This document shows, piece by piece, positions 45,354-55,191 of a stretch of 64,000 nucleotides of DNA (positions within the stretch are counted from its first letter, which is position 1; each line of letters starts with the position of its first letter). Location of the stretch: assembly GCF_030546805.1 (NCBI RefSeq), contig NZ_JAUOPC010000015.1, forward strand, positions 62,001-126,000, given 5' to 3'. A program made the position numbers and the translations under genes. Below the pieces are notes generated by a model. It was not told where the DNA came from. It searched no databases and was given only the letters and a program-made list of their open reading frames with translations. The stretch comes from Cyclobacterium sp. 1_MG-2023. Lineage in GTDB: Bacteria; Bacteroidota; Bacteroidia; Cytophagales; Cyclobacteriaceae.

Positions 45354-45410
45354 CTGATCCCCTTGCAAATATTCCCCAATAGGAAATTGTAAGGGGATCA
45401 GTGTTTTTAT
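45354..45410 (+). terminator. terminator after the DUF4270 gene
   Basis: Long stem CTGATCCCCTTGCAAAT / AATTGTAAGGGGATCAG (one or two mispairs) with a 14-base loop, followed by GTGTTTTTAT. It begins 15 bases after the stop codon. Confidence 0.8.
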
Positions 45411-45479
45411 CCTTTTTATGCAATTGAATAGGCAGTGAAACAACTTTAAAATTGGTAGGTTCTTTGTTGCTTATGGTTT

Positions 45480-46316
45480 TTAATCAAGCTTTTTTAACAG
45501 CAATGAAGTCCATTGGTTTCGGACTTTCTTACCTTTTAGGGTTAAGCCATGTTTTTTGGCTTTTTCACTGATGTCAGGAATGTCTGATTCATAAAAGCCA
45601 CTTAATAGCAATTGCCCTCCGGCCAAAAGGTGCTTGGCATAGGCTTCCATTTCATCCAAAAGTACATTCTTGTTTATATTGGCAAGAATTAGATCATAGG
45701 CTTCTTCGGTCTTCACAGAGCTGATATTCCCCGTTTGCATTTCAAGTGTGTGAAAACCATTGATCTCAAAGTTTTCTTTACCATTCTCCACACTCCATTC
45801 ATCAATATCAAAGGCTGTTACCCGATCTGCACCTAGCTTCATGGCCATGATCGCCAAAATTCCTGTGCCTGAACCGGCATCCATTACCACTTTACCTGTA
45901 TGGTCAATTTCATTTTGCCATTCCAACATCAGATAGGTGGTGGAATGATGACCTGTTCCAAAAGACATTTTCGGATTGATTACAATTTCATTTTTGTAAT
46001 CTTGGAATTTGGTTGGGTGAAAAGTAGCGCGCACATATACCTTGTCTGCTACAGCAATTGGATCATAATTCTTTTCCCAAGCCTCATTCCAATTGATTTT
46101 GGCAAGAATACCTGCTTCAATATAAATTGCTGCTTCCTCCTGATACCTCGTAATGACTTCTTTCCACAGATTCTCATCCTGATCTTCCTGCGGTATATAG
46201 GCATCAAATCCCTTATCTGTTTCCAAAAAGGAATCAAAACCAATATTTGCTAATTCTGCCATTAAAATTTCCCGATACTCTTCTTTACAGCTGATTTTAA
46301 ATTCCAGGTATTCCAT
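45480..46316 (-). CDS. prmA: ribosomal protein L11 methyltransferase
   Basis: Trimethylates ribosomal protein L11 with S-adenosylmethionine. The 278-residue protein has a small N-terminal substrate-recognition domain (MEYLEFKISCKEEYREILMA) and a C-terminal methyltransferase fold with VMDAGSGTGILAIMAMKLGA (about 144-163) and LILANINKNVLL (about 206-217). FGTGHHSTTYLML is typical of PrmA. The start is placed at the ATG at 46316, where the family begins; the frame extends 15 codons further, with no support. Stands alone on the minus strand. Confidence 0.93.
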   Translation of the reverse strand: MEYLEFKISCKEEYREILMAELANIGFDSFLETDKGFDAYIPQEDQDENLWKEVITRYQEEAAIYIEAGILAKINWNEAWEKNYDPIAVADKVYVRATFHPTKFQDYKNEIVINPKMSFGTGHHSTTYLMLEWQNEIDHTGKVVMDAGSGTGILAIMAMKLGADRVTAFDIDEWSVENGKENFEINGFHTLEMQTGNISSVKTEEAYDLILANINKNVLLDEMEAYAKHLLAGGQLLLSGFYESDIPDISEKAKKHGLTLKGKKVRNQWTSLLLKKLD

Positions 46317-46451
46317 TGTTTGGATTTTTTTAATTTGAAATATATAAAAATGCCCCGGCAAGTCAATGCCTGGGCAATTCTCTTTTAACCCGAAATAGGC
46401 AAAGGTTCTTCTAGATTTTGCTGAAATCGCTTAAAAATCATTCACTTCGTT

Positions 46452-46500
46452 GCTGTTTTAATTTCACCATAGCGATGCTATGCTAAAACATCAAAACAGC
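46452..46500. repeat. two-part palindrome, possible dispersed intergenic repeat
   Basis: Outer arms GCTGTTTT / AAAACAGC (46452-46459 with 46493-46500) and inner arms CATAGC / GCTATG (46468-46473 with 46477-46482) with a GAT loop. The block lies between prmA and tpiA. The wording of the surrounding bases recalls short repeats scattered between genes of Cyclobacteriaceae, but only one copy is in this window, so the family claim cannot be tested here. Confidence 0.45.
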
Positions 46501-46594
46501 CTGGTTTTCTTGCGATTGCAACACTCCCTGGTAATGTTCAGGACAGGCATCACAAATACTAATGCATAATCCGGATTTAAATAAAGATTGGTAC

Positions 46595-47356
46595 TTAGAA
46601 AGATTTTGCTATGTCAACAAAGTCTCGGGATTTTAATGAAGCACCGCCTATTAAACCTCCATCTACATCTGCTTTAGAAAAAATTTCTTTTGCATTGCTG
46701 GGTTTACAGCTTCCTCCATATAAAATAGAAATTTCTTCAGCAACAGCTTCTCCATATTTGGAAGAAAGATGCTTACGGATAGCAGCATGCATTTCTTGTG
46801 CTTGCTCCGAAGAAGCGGTTTTACCTGTTCCAATTGCCCAAATTGGTTCGTAGGCAATGACTAATTTTTTTATTTCATCTTCGCTAAACCCAAATAAACT
46901 TTCGGTAAGCTGAGCTTTTACATAGTCTTCATGTGTGTCTGCCTCTCTGATTTCCAAAGGTTCGCCACAACAGAAAATTGGTGTCAAGTTATTTGAAAGC
47001 GCCTGTTTGGTTTTTTCAGTCAACAATTCATTGCTCTCGTTGAACAAGGATCTTCTTTCACTATGTCCAATGATAACGTATTCAGCACCAAATGAAGCGA
47101 GCATGGCTGCTGATGTTTCTCCGGTATAGGCACCAGCCTCTTTGTCAGAGCAGTTTTGAGCACCTAGCGCAATGCTGTCTACTCCTGCAATAAGTTTTTT
47201 AACGCCATGTAAATGTACAAAAGGAGGATTCAATATGACCTTAACGTCCTTAATTGGCTCGTCTTTTATCATGTTTACTATTTCAGAAGTAAGTTTTTGG
47301 CCTTCTTCAAGTAAGCAGTTCATTTTCCAGTTTCCTGCAACAATTTTTTTTCGCAT
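46595..47356 (-). CDS. tpiA: triosephosphate isomerase
   Basis: Interconverts dihydroxyacetone phosphate and glyceraldehyde-3-phosphate in glycolysis. At 253 residues it is of normal length. The start MRKKIVAGNWKMN carries the substrate-binding Asn and the catalytic Lys; the catalytic His is in YVIIGHSERR (about 95), the catalytic Glu in AYEPIWAIGTG (about 168), and the phosphate loops are YGGSCKPSN and GLIGGASL. The frame continues 41 codons upstream of the ATG at 47356, but that part has no family match and includes the recX intergenic region. Divergent from recX with 73 bases between the start codons. Confidence 0.97.
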   Translation of the reverse strand: MRKKIVAGNWKMNCLLEEGQKLTSEIVNMIKDEPIKDVKVILNPPFVHLHGVKKLIAGVDSIALGAQNCSDKEAGAYTGETSAAMLASFGAEYVIIGHSERRSLFNESNELLTEKTKQALSNNLTPIFCCGEPLEIREADTHEDYVKAQLTESLFGFSEDEIKKLVIAYEPIWAIGTGKTASSEQAQEMHAAIRKHLSSKYGEAVAEEISILYGGSCKPSNAKEIFSKADVDGGLIGGASLKSRDFVDIAKSF

Positions 47357-47376
47357 GATATTTCTATTTAGATTTA

Positions 47377-47384
47377 TATATTTG
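47377..47384 (+). promoter_or_regulatory. candidate -7 box of recX
   Basis: TATATTTG fits TAnnTTTG, 46 bases before the recX ATG in the tpiA-recX divergent gap. No upstream TTTG box at the usual spacing. Confidence 0.35.
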
Positions 47385-47429
47385 GTCAGGATTATCCCGT
47401 TAATATACCAAAAGCTAAAATTACGTAAA

Positions 47430-47945
47430 ATGTCAGTTCCAGAAAAAGGAAATTCGGTTTCAGGTTCAAAAAAGAACAATAGCTATTCAAAAGCTTTAAA
47501 AAAAATAGCTGCTTATTGCGCCTACCAAGAGCGAGCTATTTCTGAAGTTGTGACCAAGCTTGGTGAAATCGATTTAGAGGAAGATGAGAAAGATAAAATT
47601 CTACAAAATTTATTAACCCAGGATTTTATCAATGAAAAGCGATTTGTGAGAAGTTTCGTTAAAGGTAGATTTAATTTGAAACGTTGGGGAAGAGTTAGGA
47701 TTCGACAAGAACTTAAAATGAGAGGAATCTCTGATCAATTGGTTCAGGAAGGGCTAGATTTATTGCAGCCTGAAGAATACTATGATACCTTGCTTCACCT
47801 AGCAGATCGGAAGTGGAAGCTTACCAATGAGAGCGATGTGTACAAAAAGAAATCCAAAGTTGGGCGATTTTTGATATTTAGAGGCTTCGAATCGGATCTT
47901 GTTTGGGAAGTGGTGGAGCAGATGGAGACTAAAGATGGGCTTTAG
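47430..47945 (+). CDS. recX: RecX family regulatory protein
   Basis: A 171-residue, all-helical protein that binds RecA filaments and limits recombination. It contains the three-helix repeats of the family: ALKKIAAYCAYQERAISEVV, LLTQDFINEKRFVRSFVKGR and WGRVRIRQELKMRGISDQLV. The start is the ATG at 47430 (MSVPEKGNSV); the longer frame from 47172 only shadows tpiA. The 3' end overlaps the AlbA_2 gene on the other strand by 17 bases. No recA is in the window. Confidence 0.9.
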   Translation: MSVPEKGNSVSGSKKNNSYSKALKKIAAYCAYQERAISEVVTKLGEIDLEEDEKDKILQNLLTQDFINEKRFVRSFVKGRFNLKRWGRVRIRQELKMRGISDQLVQEGLDLLQPEEYYDTLLHLADRKWKLTNESDVYKKKSKVGRFLIFRGFESDLVWEVVEQMETKDGL

Positions 47946-48573
47946 TTTTAAACCTGTCCCCTGACTCTTGGGGCATGACCTCCAAAACATTGGCAATAAC
48001 TAGTTTTACCAGTGTTTTGGAGGCAATGTAAACCGGGATCCGGGCCATGTTCATAAACTCTTTTAAGGTAATGTATGGTTGATTGGCCAAGGCCTTCATT
48101 AATAATTCTTCTTTTTTCCCGTATTTGAAAATGACATTGTTCGAATTATTTTTCCTCTTCATAATTTCCCACATTTCCCGGCTGGCTTGAATGCTTCTGT
48201 CAGCTACTCTGACATAGGCTTTTTTCTTTTTTCCTTCGCGCAAATAATGAGGTGCTGAAGCACTTTTGTCTATTTTGTAAATGGCTACACCCTTTTTTTG
48301 GTTGAGCGCCTTCACGGTGCAGGTAAGCTTTATTGGAGGGTGAATCAATTCTTTGATGGCCTTGTCCATTGCATAGACTTCTTCCTCAATGTGACGTTGA
48401 CCACTTACCGTTCCATCATCGTCAACACCAAGTAATAGATGACCTCCATCAGTATTCGCCATCGCTATGATTTCTTTGACGATCTTTTCCGGATGAGCTG
48501 CTTTCTTTTTAAATTCTACATGCAGGCCTTCTCCTTTTCGAGCTAGTTTCGTAATGTCCTGAATGGTGGTCAT
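47929..48573 (-). CDS. AlbA_2 (Schlafen AAA_4-type) domain protein
   Basis: A 214-residue cytoplasmic protein. Residues about 10-135 form the AlbA_2 domain: GEGLHVEFKKKAAHPEKIVK, then IIAMANTDGGHLLLGVDDDG and AYVRVADRSIQAS. It is annotated as an ATP- or DNA-binding domain, and is a structural relative of the Schlafen core; the C-terminal part (about 150-214) looks like a small winged helix (QPYITLKEFMNMARIPVYIA), which suggests a transcription regulator. The gene follows the small barrel gene by 8 bases, and probably belongs to the uvrB unit. Function unknown. Confidence 0.78.
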   Translation of the reverse strand: MTTIQDITKLARKGEGLHVEFKKKAAHPEKIVKEIIAMANTDGGHLLLGVDDDGTVSGQRHIEEEVYAMDKAIKELIHPPIKLTCTVKALNQKKGVAIYKIDKSASAPHYLREGKKKKAYVRVADRSIQASREMWEIMKRKNNSNNVIFKYGKKEELLMKALANQPYITLKEFMNMARIPVYIASKTLVKLVIANVLEVMPQESGDRFKTKAHL

Positions 48574-48581
48574 TTTTTTCT

Positions 48582-49022
48582 TTATTTTATCAATACTGCA
48601 AGTCCAACCCTAATGCCTATCGCTTTTCGTTGAACATAATAATCTGTCATGCCTTCCAGGCGCATCCTATAGCTTAAATTATAGGTGTACCCGGCTCCAA
48701 GTCCGAGGTCTGCTCCATTTCCCAACAGTGCACGTGCACGAAGAAATACAGGTTCTAATGGGTAATATCTTAAGCCGGCTGTTACCTGATTTGGATTGTT
48801 GATATTGTATTCATAACCTCCGGAAAAAGACAATTGGTGCAAGTAGAAATAGTTGATCTCAGCACCAAATTGTGCCCTTTCTAATAGCTTATTCAAATCA
48901 GTCCTTATTAAATCAGCTCCCGTGCTAATCAAAAAACTACCACCTGCTTGTTGAGCTTCCAGTTGCCCTATATTTAATATAAATACTCCTGCAATAAGTA
49001 CAATGCATTTAATTATTTTCAT
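48582..49022 (-). CDS. small outer membrane barrel-like protein, unknown function
   Basis: A 146-residue exported protein with a signal peptide (MKIIKCIVLIAGVFILNIGQ, cut after LEAQ). The mature part has short amphipathic strands rich in Gly and Tyr (FSGGYEYNINNPNQVTAGLR, LGLGAGYTYNLSYRMRLEGM), ending in IGIRVGLAVLIK. It resembles small porin-like barrels. Its start codon directly abuts the uvrB stop, so it is co-translated with uvrB. It resembles the barrel protein at 580-1053 in length and style, but I see no clear alignment. Confidence 0.6.
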   Translation of the reverse strand: MKIIKCIVLIAGVFILNIGQLEAQQAGGSFLISTGADLIRTDLNKLLERAQFGAEINYFYLHQLSFSGGYEYNINNPNQVTAGLRYYPLEPVFLRARALLGNGADLGLGAGYTYNLSYRMRLEGMTDYYVQRKAIGIRVGLAVLIK

Positions 49023-51059
49023 TTATTTACCAAGGTTTATAGTCTCCAGTCTTTTCTTGAGTCCCATCCATTCATCTCGTAACCTAGCTGCTTCCATAAA
49101 GTTCAGTTCCTTGGCAGCAGCTTCCATCCTTTTTTGGGTTTGGGTGATTAGTTTTTCAAGTTTTTCCCTACTTAAATATTGAATCACCGGATCTGCGGCC
49201 ACATCCATTTCTTCCGGATTATTTTCCACATATACTTTGGCATTTCGTTTACTGTCGGCAACTTTGGTTTGCCCCATAATTCTGTCATGTGACTTGATGA
49301 CAGTTTTAGGAGTTATGCCATTTGCTTCATTATAAGCATGTTGTTTAGCTCTCCTTCTATTGGTTTCATCAATGGATAATCGCATGCTCTCAGTGGTTTT
49401 ATCTGCATACATGATTACCTTTCCCTCGGCATTCCTTGCTGCTCGGCCAATGGTTTGAACCAAGCTCCTTTCATTTCTTAAAAAGCCTTCTTTGTCAGCA
49501 TCTAAAATGGCTACCAAGGCCACTTCAGGTAAGTCTAAACCTTCTCTCAATAAATTTACCCCCACCAGTACATCGAAAACCCCTAGCCTGAGTTCTCTTA
49601 ATATTTCCACCCTGTCTAAAGGTTTTACCTCGGAATGGATGTAGCGTGATTTCACACCCACCTTGGCCAAATACTTGTCCAACTCTTCTGCCATTCTTTT
49701 GGTAAGGGTGGTCACCAATACCCTGAAACCATTTTTTATGGTTTGGTCGATCTCATCCAATAGGTCATCGATCTGATCGGCGCTAGGTCTAACTTCAATA
49801 ATGGGGTCAAGAAGTCCTGTAGGACGGATGATCTGCTCAATAACAACACCTTCAGACTTATTGAGCTCATAGTCCCCAGGGGTAGCACTTACGTAAATGA
49901 CTTGATTCGTAAGGGATTCAAATTCATCAAATTTTAAAGGCCGATTATCCAAAGCAGAAGGAAGCCGGAAACCATAGTCTACCAAGTTGGTTTTCCGGGA
50001 TCTGTCCCCACCCCACATGGCCCTTACCTGAGGTAAGGTGACATGGCTCTCATCAATTACCATCAAGAAATCATCGGGGAAATAATCTAAAAGGCAGAAA
50101 GGCCGAGTTCCGGGCAGTCTCCTATCAAAGTACCTTGAATAATTCTCCACTCCGGAACAATAACCCAGCTCCCTAATCATCTCCAGATCAAATTCCGTTC
50201 TTTCTTTAAGCCTTTTGGCTTCCATCAGTTTCATGTCCCGTTCAAAGGCAGCTACTTGTGCAACCAAATCATCTTGAATTTCATGAATGGCGGTGTCTAT
50301 CACATCCCTTCCGGTGACAAACAAATTAGCAGGGAAAATGCTGATGATTTTTTCGTCAGATAGTTTTTTCCCACTCACTGGATCTACTCTCTGAATGGCT
50401 TCAATTTCATCCCCCCAGAAGAATATCCGATAAGCAAAATCTCCGTAGGCCACAAAAATATCTACCGTATCCCCCTTTACTCTAAAAGTCCCTCTGGTAA
50501 AATCTCCTGAGGTTCTGCTGTAAAGGACTTCCACCAATTTGAACAGGAATTGGTTTCTCGGGATTCTGTCCCCTTCTTGAACTCTTATAACATTTTTACC
50601 AAATTCATCGGGGTTTCCTATACCGTAAATACAAGAAACGGATGCCACAACGATTACATCTCGTCTACCGGACAGAAGGGCAGAAGTAGCCGAAAGTCTT
50701 AGCTTTTCAATTTCTTCATTAATTGAAAGGTCTTTTTCTATATAGGTACTACTGGTGGGAATAAATGCCTCGGGCTGGTAGTAGTCATAATAACTGATAA
50801 AATATTCTACAGAATTGTTGGGGAAAAACTGTTTGAATTCTCCATACAATTGCGCGGCCAATGTCTTGTTATGACTCAGTACCAAAGTGGGCTTTTGTAC
50901 CTCCTGGATCACATTGGCTACAGTAAAAGTCTTTCCTGAACCGGTTACTCCTAATAAGACTTGAGAGGGTTCGGCAGAATTGATGCCTTCTACTAGGCTT
51001 TTGATGGCTTTAGGCTGGTCACCCGTTGGGACATAATCTGAAATAATATTGAAGCTCAT
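49023..51059 (-). CDS. uvrB: excinuclease ABC subunit B
   Basis: The damage-checking helicase-like subunit of nucleotide excision repair. The 678-residue length is normal. The Walker A motif is [16 protein letters not shown] (about 36-51); the DNA-inserting beta-hairpin is [20 protein letters not shown] (about 92-111); the DEAD-like motif is [13 protein letters not shown]; motif VI is [11 protein letters not shown]; the C-terminal UVR motif is [20 protein letters not shown] (about 634-653), which binds UvrC. It is the first gene of a unit with the small barrel and AlbA_2 genes. Other uvr genes are not in the window. Confidence 0.98.
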   Translation of the reverse strand: MSFNIISDYVPTGDQPKAIKSLVEGINSAEPSQVLLGVTGSGKTFTVANVIQEVQKPTLVLSHNKTLAAQLYGEFKQFFPNNSVEYFISYYDYYQPEAFIPTSSTYIEKDLSINEEIEKLRLSATSALLSGRRDVIVVASVSCIYGIGNPDEFGKNVIRVQEGDRIPRNQFLFKLVEVLYSRTSGDFTRGTFRVKGDTVDIFVAYGDFAYRIFFWGDEIEAIQRVDPVSGKKLSDEKIISIFPANLFVTGRDVIDTAIHEIQDDLVAQVAAFERDMKLMEAKRLKERTEFDLEMIRELGYCSGVENYSRYFDRRLPGTRPFCLLDYFPDDFLMVIDESHVTLPQVRAMWGGDRSRKTNLVDYGFRLPSALDNRPLKFDEFESLTNQVIYVSATPGDYELNKSEGVVIEQIIRPTGLLDPIIEVRPSADQIDDLLDEIDQTIKNGFRVLVTTLTKRMAEELDKYLAKVGVKSRYIHSEVKPLDRVEILRELRLGVFDVLVGVNLLREGLDLPEVALVAILDADKEGFLRNERSLVQTIGRAARNAEGKVIMYADKTTESMRLSIDETNRRRAKQHAYNEANGITPKTVIKSHDRIMGQTKVADSKRNAKVYVENNPEEMDVAADPVIQYLSREKLEKLITQTQKRMEAAAKELNFMEAARLRDEWMGLKKRLETINLGK

Positions 51060-51116
51060 CTGGTTTTTTAAATTATATACCTACAACGCTTGATTGGTAT
51101 TGAATAGTTTGATGAT

Positions 51117-52337
51117 TCAGCTTCTTTTCCTTAAATAGCTGAACCGGTCAATGTTATAGTATAGGAAATTTGTCCTAAGAATAACGATCAACAATAGGGG
51201 CAAAATACTGGGATGGAATGATTGAAAGCCCAATAACCAAACCACCAAAGCCAAATCGGCCAAAATCATTGCGACTAATAGTAGTTTTTTCAAAATCGCT
51301 TTATTGGGTTTTTTGATCAATAAATAACTGATATACAAATGACCCGGAAATGCCCAAAAGAGGTTCCAATTGTTTTTGGTTTGAGAATGCGCAGTGAAAA
51401 ACCAAAGAAATACAAGCAATACTCCCAACAATCCCAAAATGGTGAAGAGGCTAATGTCAAAACCTTTGATCAAACGTTTTTTCTTAAAACCAATAAAGGT
51501 TAAAATACCAACAAGGATCGCAAATACCCAAAAAATCACATAAGGATTAACCAAATTAATCTTATTTTCCGATGTTTCTGGGAAGTCGTAAACGGTGTTG
51601 GTTCGGCTCACCAAAGGTCTTTCCGGTCCATCTCCTATAATTGTAGCACTTCCAAACGATGCCTCTAAATAATCTGGAAGAAAGGCTTTTTCTGCCTCAG
51701 TAGCTTCCCTGTCGATCACTGCACCCAAAGCAAGATCTATGCCTAAATCAGACCAAGGAAGGGGGTAAACATACTCGTCAATTAAATTCCTAAAAGTCTT
51801 TTCATCCGTTTCAGTAGGGTAATTCCATTTCAATGATTGGCCCAAAACACTTTCTAACATGTCGGTAATTCTGGTAGCACAATTGTCAAAGAAGAAATCA
51901 TACCTGTATTTCCTGTTTTCGGGCTGGTAGTTGTTTTGCAAAAAAGCCACAACTGCCTGGCTTTGTTCAGGGGATAGGTTCAATTCCTGCTCCCGGACAT
52001 TTCGTTTGAAATAATTGTATTCCCTCAAAAAATTGGCTGTGGTAGTCAATGACAATTGGTAATCCAAGGTGCGTCGAATAAACTTAATATAGAAAAATGG
52101 CGTGTTAAAATCGAAGGTTCCATAATTGAAAACCAGATCCTGTCCACTTTCTAATTCTACTATCCGAATGGCACTGTGGCCAAATATGGAGTACAACTCA
52201 TCTCCGGGGTCACAGGTAAGCAGGCTTATTTTGTACGTTACAGCAGAGGCGGGCACTGTGGTAAAAAAAGCTAGGAACAAAAAGATACCCAAATAGAGCG
52301 TTTTTCGGAAGTTGTGCTTGAGAATTTCTAATGGCAT
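51117..52337 (-). CDS. DUF4105 membrane protein, Lnb-like
   Basis: A 406-residue protein with an N-terminal signal or anchor (residues about 12-32), a periplasmic DUF4105 domain (about 35-250), and four or five membrane helices at the C-terminus (IFWVFAILVGILTFIGF, FTILGLLGVLLVFLWFFTA and on). Conserved residues are the His of SIFGHSAIRI (about 52) and the Cys of FFFDNCATRITDML (about 152), which suit a Cys-His transferase. Members of this family were recently tied to N-acylation of lipoproteins in Bacteroides (Lnb). Whether this one does so is inference. It is the only gene between uvrB and a divergent cargo gene. Confidence 0.78.
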   Translation of the reverse strand: MPLEILKHNFRKTLYLGIFLFLAFFTTVPASAVTYKISLLTCDPGDELYSIFGHSAIRIVELESGQDLVFNYGTFDFNTPFFYIKFIRRTLDYQLSLTTTANFLREYNYFKRNVREQELNLSPEQSQAVVAFLQNNYQPENRKYRYDFFFDNCATRITDMLESVLGQSLKWNYPTETDEKTFRNLIDEYVYPLPWSDLGIDLALGAVIDREATEAEKAFLPDYLEASFGSATIIGDGPERPLVSRTNTVYDFPETSENKINLVNPYVIFWVFAILVGILTFIGFKKKRLIKGFDISLFTILGLLGVLLVFLWFFTAHSQTKNNWNLFWAFPGHLYISYLLIKKPNKAILKKLLLVAMILADLALVVWLLGFQSFHPSILPLLLIVILRTNFLYYNIDRFSYLRKRS

Positions 52338-52556
52338 AATATTAAATGCAGTATGGGGAAAATATCAGATTACCTTACAAATTTAAAGTAATATTTGAGT
52401 TATCCTGATATCCGTTTTCTTTAAATAAAAGGCTTATTGATTCGTTTGTTTTTGCGGTTTAAAGCGATATAAAAGAAGTTTATATTAGTTTATTTGGATT
52501 ATATATTTTGAAAATTAATGTAAAATCACTATTTTAATTAATTATTCATTTTTGTT

Positions 52557-54911
52557 ATGGATATTTTTTATAAAATAGCGATTTTTAATTATCCTAAACG
52601 GTTCATATCAACCATTATCCTTGCTACGCTATTTTCATTCATAAGTTTTCCTTCCATAGCTGCCATCCCCCTTGACAGTAACTGTTTTAGAAGCAATTTG
52701 TCTGAAGATGGGGTGGGAGATTGGGACGATCCCAATATCTGGGAACAATACAATGGGACAGAGTGGATACCTGCGACGGATTATCCAGACCGGTTCAGCA
52801 GGGTGTTTATTGGATGGAAGCAAGAAGTGAGGTTGACCCAATCAGAAGAGGTAGGAAGTTTATACCTTTTTGCTCAGACCATTTCATCCATTGATCCCGG
52901 TAAAAAGCTTAATTTACAAACCTACGAATTATGGATTTATGGGCAGTTGCATAGCATAACAGAGGAAGCCGGCAATTTTGAGTATTTCAATGCTACATCA
53001 GGAATTACAGATTGGATTTATCCGGAAACAGGAACCCTCGTTTTTAAAGGGAATAGCCGAACCATTGTTGATCGGAATTCCTGGAGTGCCAGCAATTTAA
53101 ACAGTCGGTTTGCGGTGATTTTTGCCCCTGATGCGGAAGATACCCTGGTAGTTAATGCGGCTTTTAAAGCCAATAGCTTTTTAGTGGAAAGTGGTACCGT
53201 AAGACAAACCCTCAATGATGAACAGACTCCTTTCTATACTTCAACTTTTTCATTCAATACCCAAGAGGGGTTTGGAGCTGAAGATTATGGGGATTTTAGG
53301 ATATTGTCCGGAGCCACATTAATTTCTGAGGGGACCAAAGCCTTCAATCAAATTATACGCAGGTCCGAAAGCAGGCCTGCGAGTTCTTTTGTGCTCGAGG
53401 AAGGGGGGAATCTGGTGCTTTCCGGAGAGCAACCCATAATTGATGCGGTCAGCGTGCAACTGGATGGAAATGTTATCTATGCCGGAGAAGGGAGTACCCA
53501 AGCGTTTTTAGAAAGTAGCATGACAGCATCTGAGGATGACTTTGTCTACAACCATTTGTATTTTTCAGGTAAGGCAGAGAAGGTCTTGCCACCACTATTA
53601 AAGGGTGTAGGAGACATAATGTATTTGGATGGAGGAATGGTCAACGGCACCTCAACCCGCCTGATTGTTGAGGGAGTTACTGACCAGCAGATTTCCATTC
53701 CATCTTTTGAACTGGCTGAACTGGATGTGAATAAAGGTTCCGGGATGCTAATTATTGAATATGACCTGAGTATTCTTCAAAACTTTGAGCAACTCGCCGG
53801 AGATATTAATTTTTTAAACAATTCGCTTTTATTGGATTTTGGGTCCTCAGGAAGCTATAATTACAGTAGCGGGAATTGGCATAATTTGGAGGAAATAGTT
53901 TATCATAATCTTCCTGAATCTCCGGATCAAGGAAATGCTTTGTTTCCATTTTTTGACAATGAACTAGGGTTTCCGAGACATTTATTATTGGACGGAGACC
54001 TTCCAGATCAGGGTAATAGTATTGTTATTCGTTATTTTAATAATCCCGGCGTTACCTATGATCCCGGTTTCACTGATGTAGATGGGACAAGAATTGTTTA
54101 CGAGCTGAACAGTTATTTTGAAATAACTGCTGCGGCCGCACCTTCTTCAACGATTAACCTCTGGGTTTTGTCAGATGATCTGGGTATTCAAGATGTTGAT
54201 CATTTGAGATTGACTGGGAATGGAGCGGCAGCAGCAGGCTTGCATTTACCTGCCAGTGAGCTGTCAGGTAAATTATGGGCAGGAAGGACGGTGGCTTTGG
54301 AGGAAATGTTGAACAATGCTTTTGCTATTTCAAGTATCGATGAATTAAGTGTATTGCCTTTGGACTGGTTGGAGTTTGAGGCCTTGCTTAAAGGAGATGC
54401 TGTAGAAATAGCTTGGCTGAATGACACCAAATTGCCTGCAGTCTATACTGTTTTAAGAGCTGATGGTCAAAGCATGGAGTTTATTCCAATAGAAGTAATA
54501 TCGAGTCAGGATTATGGAGACAAGGTGAGGTTTAAAGATGGTTTTTTAACTTTTGATCAACCCTATTGGTTTTATCAGGTCAAAGCTGAAGATGAAGAAG
54601 GCGAGTTAAGTTTCAGTCCGGTTTTAAGGGTGGATAATCCCAGATTTCTCTACCAAGAGCCACGGATTTACCCCATGCCATACACAGGAGGCGATGTTCA
54701 TTTGAAGCTATTTGATTTACAAGATCGTCGGGATTTCACCTATATGGTGTGGAATTCAGGAGGCTTGTTGTTTTTAGAAGGAAACATCTTGGATTCGTTT
54801 GGGAAGATTAAATTAGAGGAAGATTTGAAAGGCCTTCCTCCCGGGAGTTATTTCATTCAGTTTAGCTCTCACAACAGACGGTACAAATTAAGGTGGATAA
54901 AAGTTAATTGA
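52557..54911 (+). CDS. secreted beta-rich protein with type A type IX sorting domain
   Basis: A 784-residue protein exported through the Sec and type IX systems. A long signal peptide (about 1-35, ending FPSIAAIP) is followed by a beta-helix-like or autotransporter-like body of short polar strands (KLNLQTYELWIYGQLHSI; GGNLVLSGEQPIIDAVSVQL). Near 600 is a fibronectin-like piece. The last 75 residues fit the Por-type C-terminal domain: RIYPMPYTGGDVHLKLFDLQ and LPPGSYFIQFSSHNRRYKLR, finishing in WIKVN. Its substrate or binding partner is unknown, and no partner gene lies beside it. Confidence 0.75.
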   Translation: MDIFYKIAIFNYPKRFISTIILATLFSFISFPSIAAIPLDSNCFRSNLSEDGVGDWDDPNIWEQYNGTEWIPATDYPDRFSRVFIGWKQEVRLTQSEEVGSLYLFAQTISSIDPGKKLNLQTYELWIYGQLHSITEEAGNFEYFNATSGITDWIYPETGTLVFKGNSRTIVDRNSWSASNLNSRFAVIFAPDAEDTLVVNAAFKANSFLVESGTVRQTLNDEQTPFYTSTFSFNTQEGFGAEDYGDFRILSGATLISEGTKAFNQIIRRSESRPASSFVLEEGGNLVLSGEQPIIDAVSVQLDGNVIYAGEGSTQAFLESSMTASEDDFVYNHLYFSGKAEKVLPPLLKGVGDIMYLDGGMVNGTSTRLIVEGVTDQQISIPSFELAELDVNKGSGMLIIEYDLSILQNFEQLAGDINFLNNSLLLDFGSSGSYNYSSGNWHNLEEIVYHNLPESPDQGNALFPFFDNELGFPRHLLLDGDLPDQGNSIVIRYFNNPGVTYDPGFTDVDGTRIVYELNSYFEITAAAAPSSTINLWVLSDDLGIQDVDHLRLTGNGAAAAGLHLPASELSGKLWAGRTVALEEMLNNAFAISSIDELSVLPLDWLEFEALLKGDAVEIAWLNDTKLPAVYTVLRADGQSMEFIPIEVISSQDYGDKVRFKDGFLTFDQPYWFYQVKAEDEEGELSFSPVLRVDNPRFLYQEPRIYPMPYTGGDVHLKLFDLQDRRDFTYMVWNSGGLLFLEGNILDSFGKIKLEEDLKGLPPGSYFIQFSSHNRRYKLRWIKVN

Positions 54912-55191
54912 TTTTAATAGCCTATAATTTACAAATGACTGCCTTGGCATGCTTCAATTGTTGGTTAGTTTTTTTCTAATACCGCTCCTATTTTACTTTA
55001 TTTCTTGATAATGCAGGTAGGTTTTTATTATTCCCATTAAACCATCCCCTCTATGAGCTGTCAAAAGGATATGTTTAACACCGAGAAAAGCAATGGTTTT
55101 TTTATTGCCTTTGGAATTGCAGCTTTTGAGAATACGCTAGGCTGATTGCCAAAAAAAACTATTGCATAAACCGGGTCAAAATTTTAAGATT

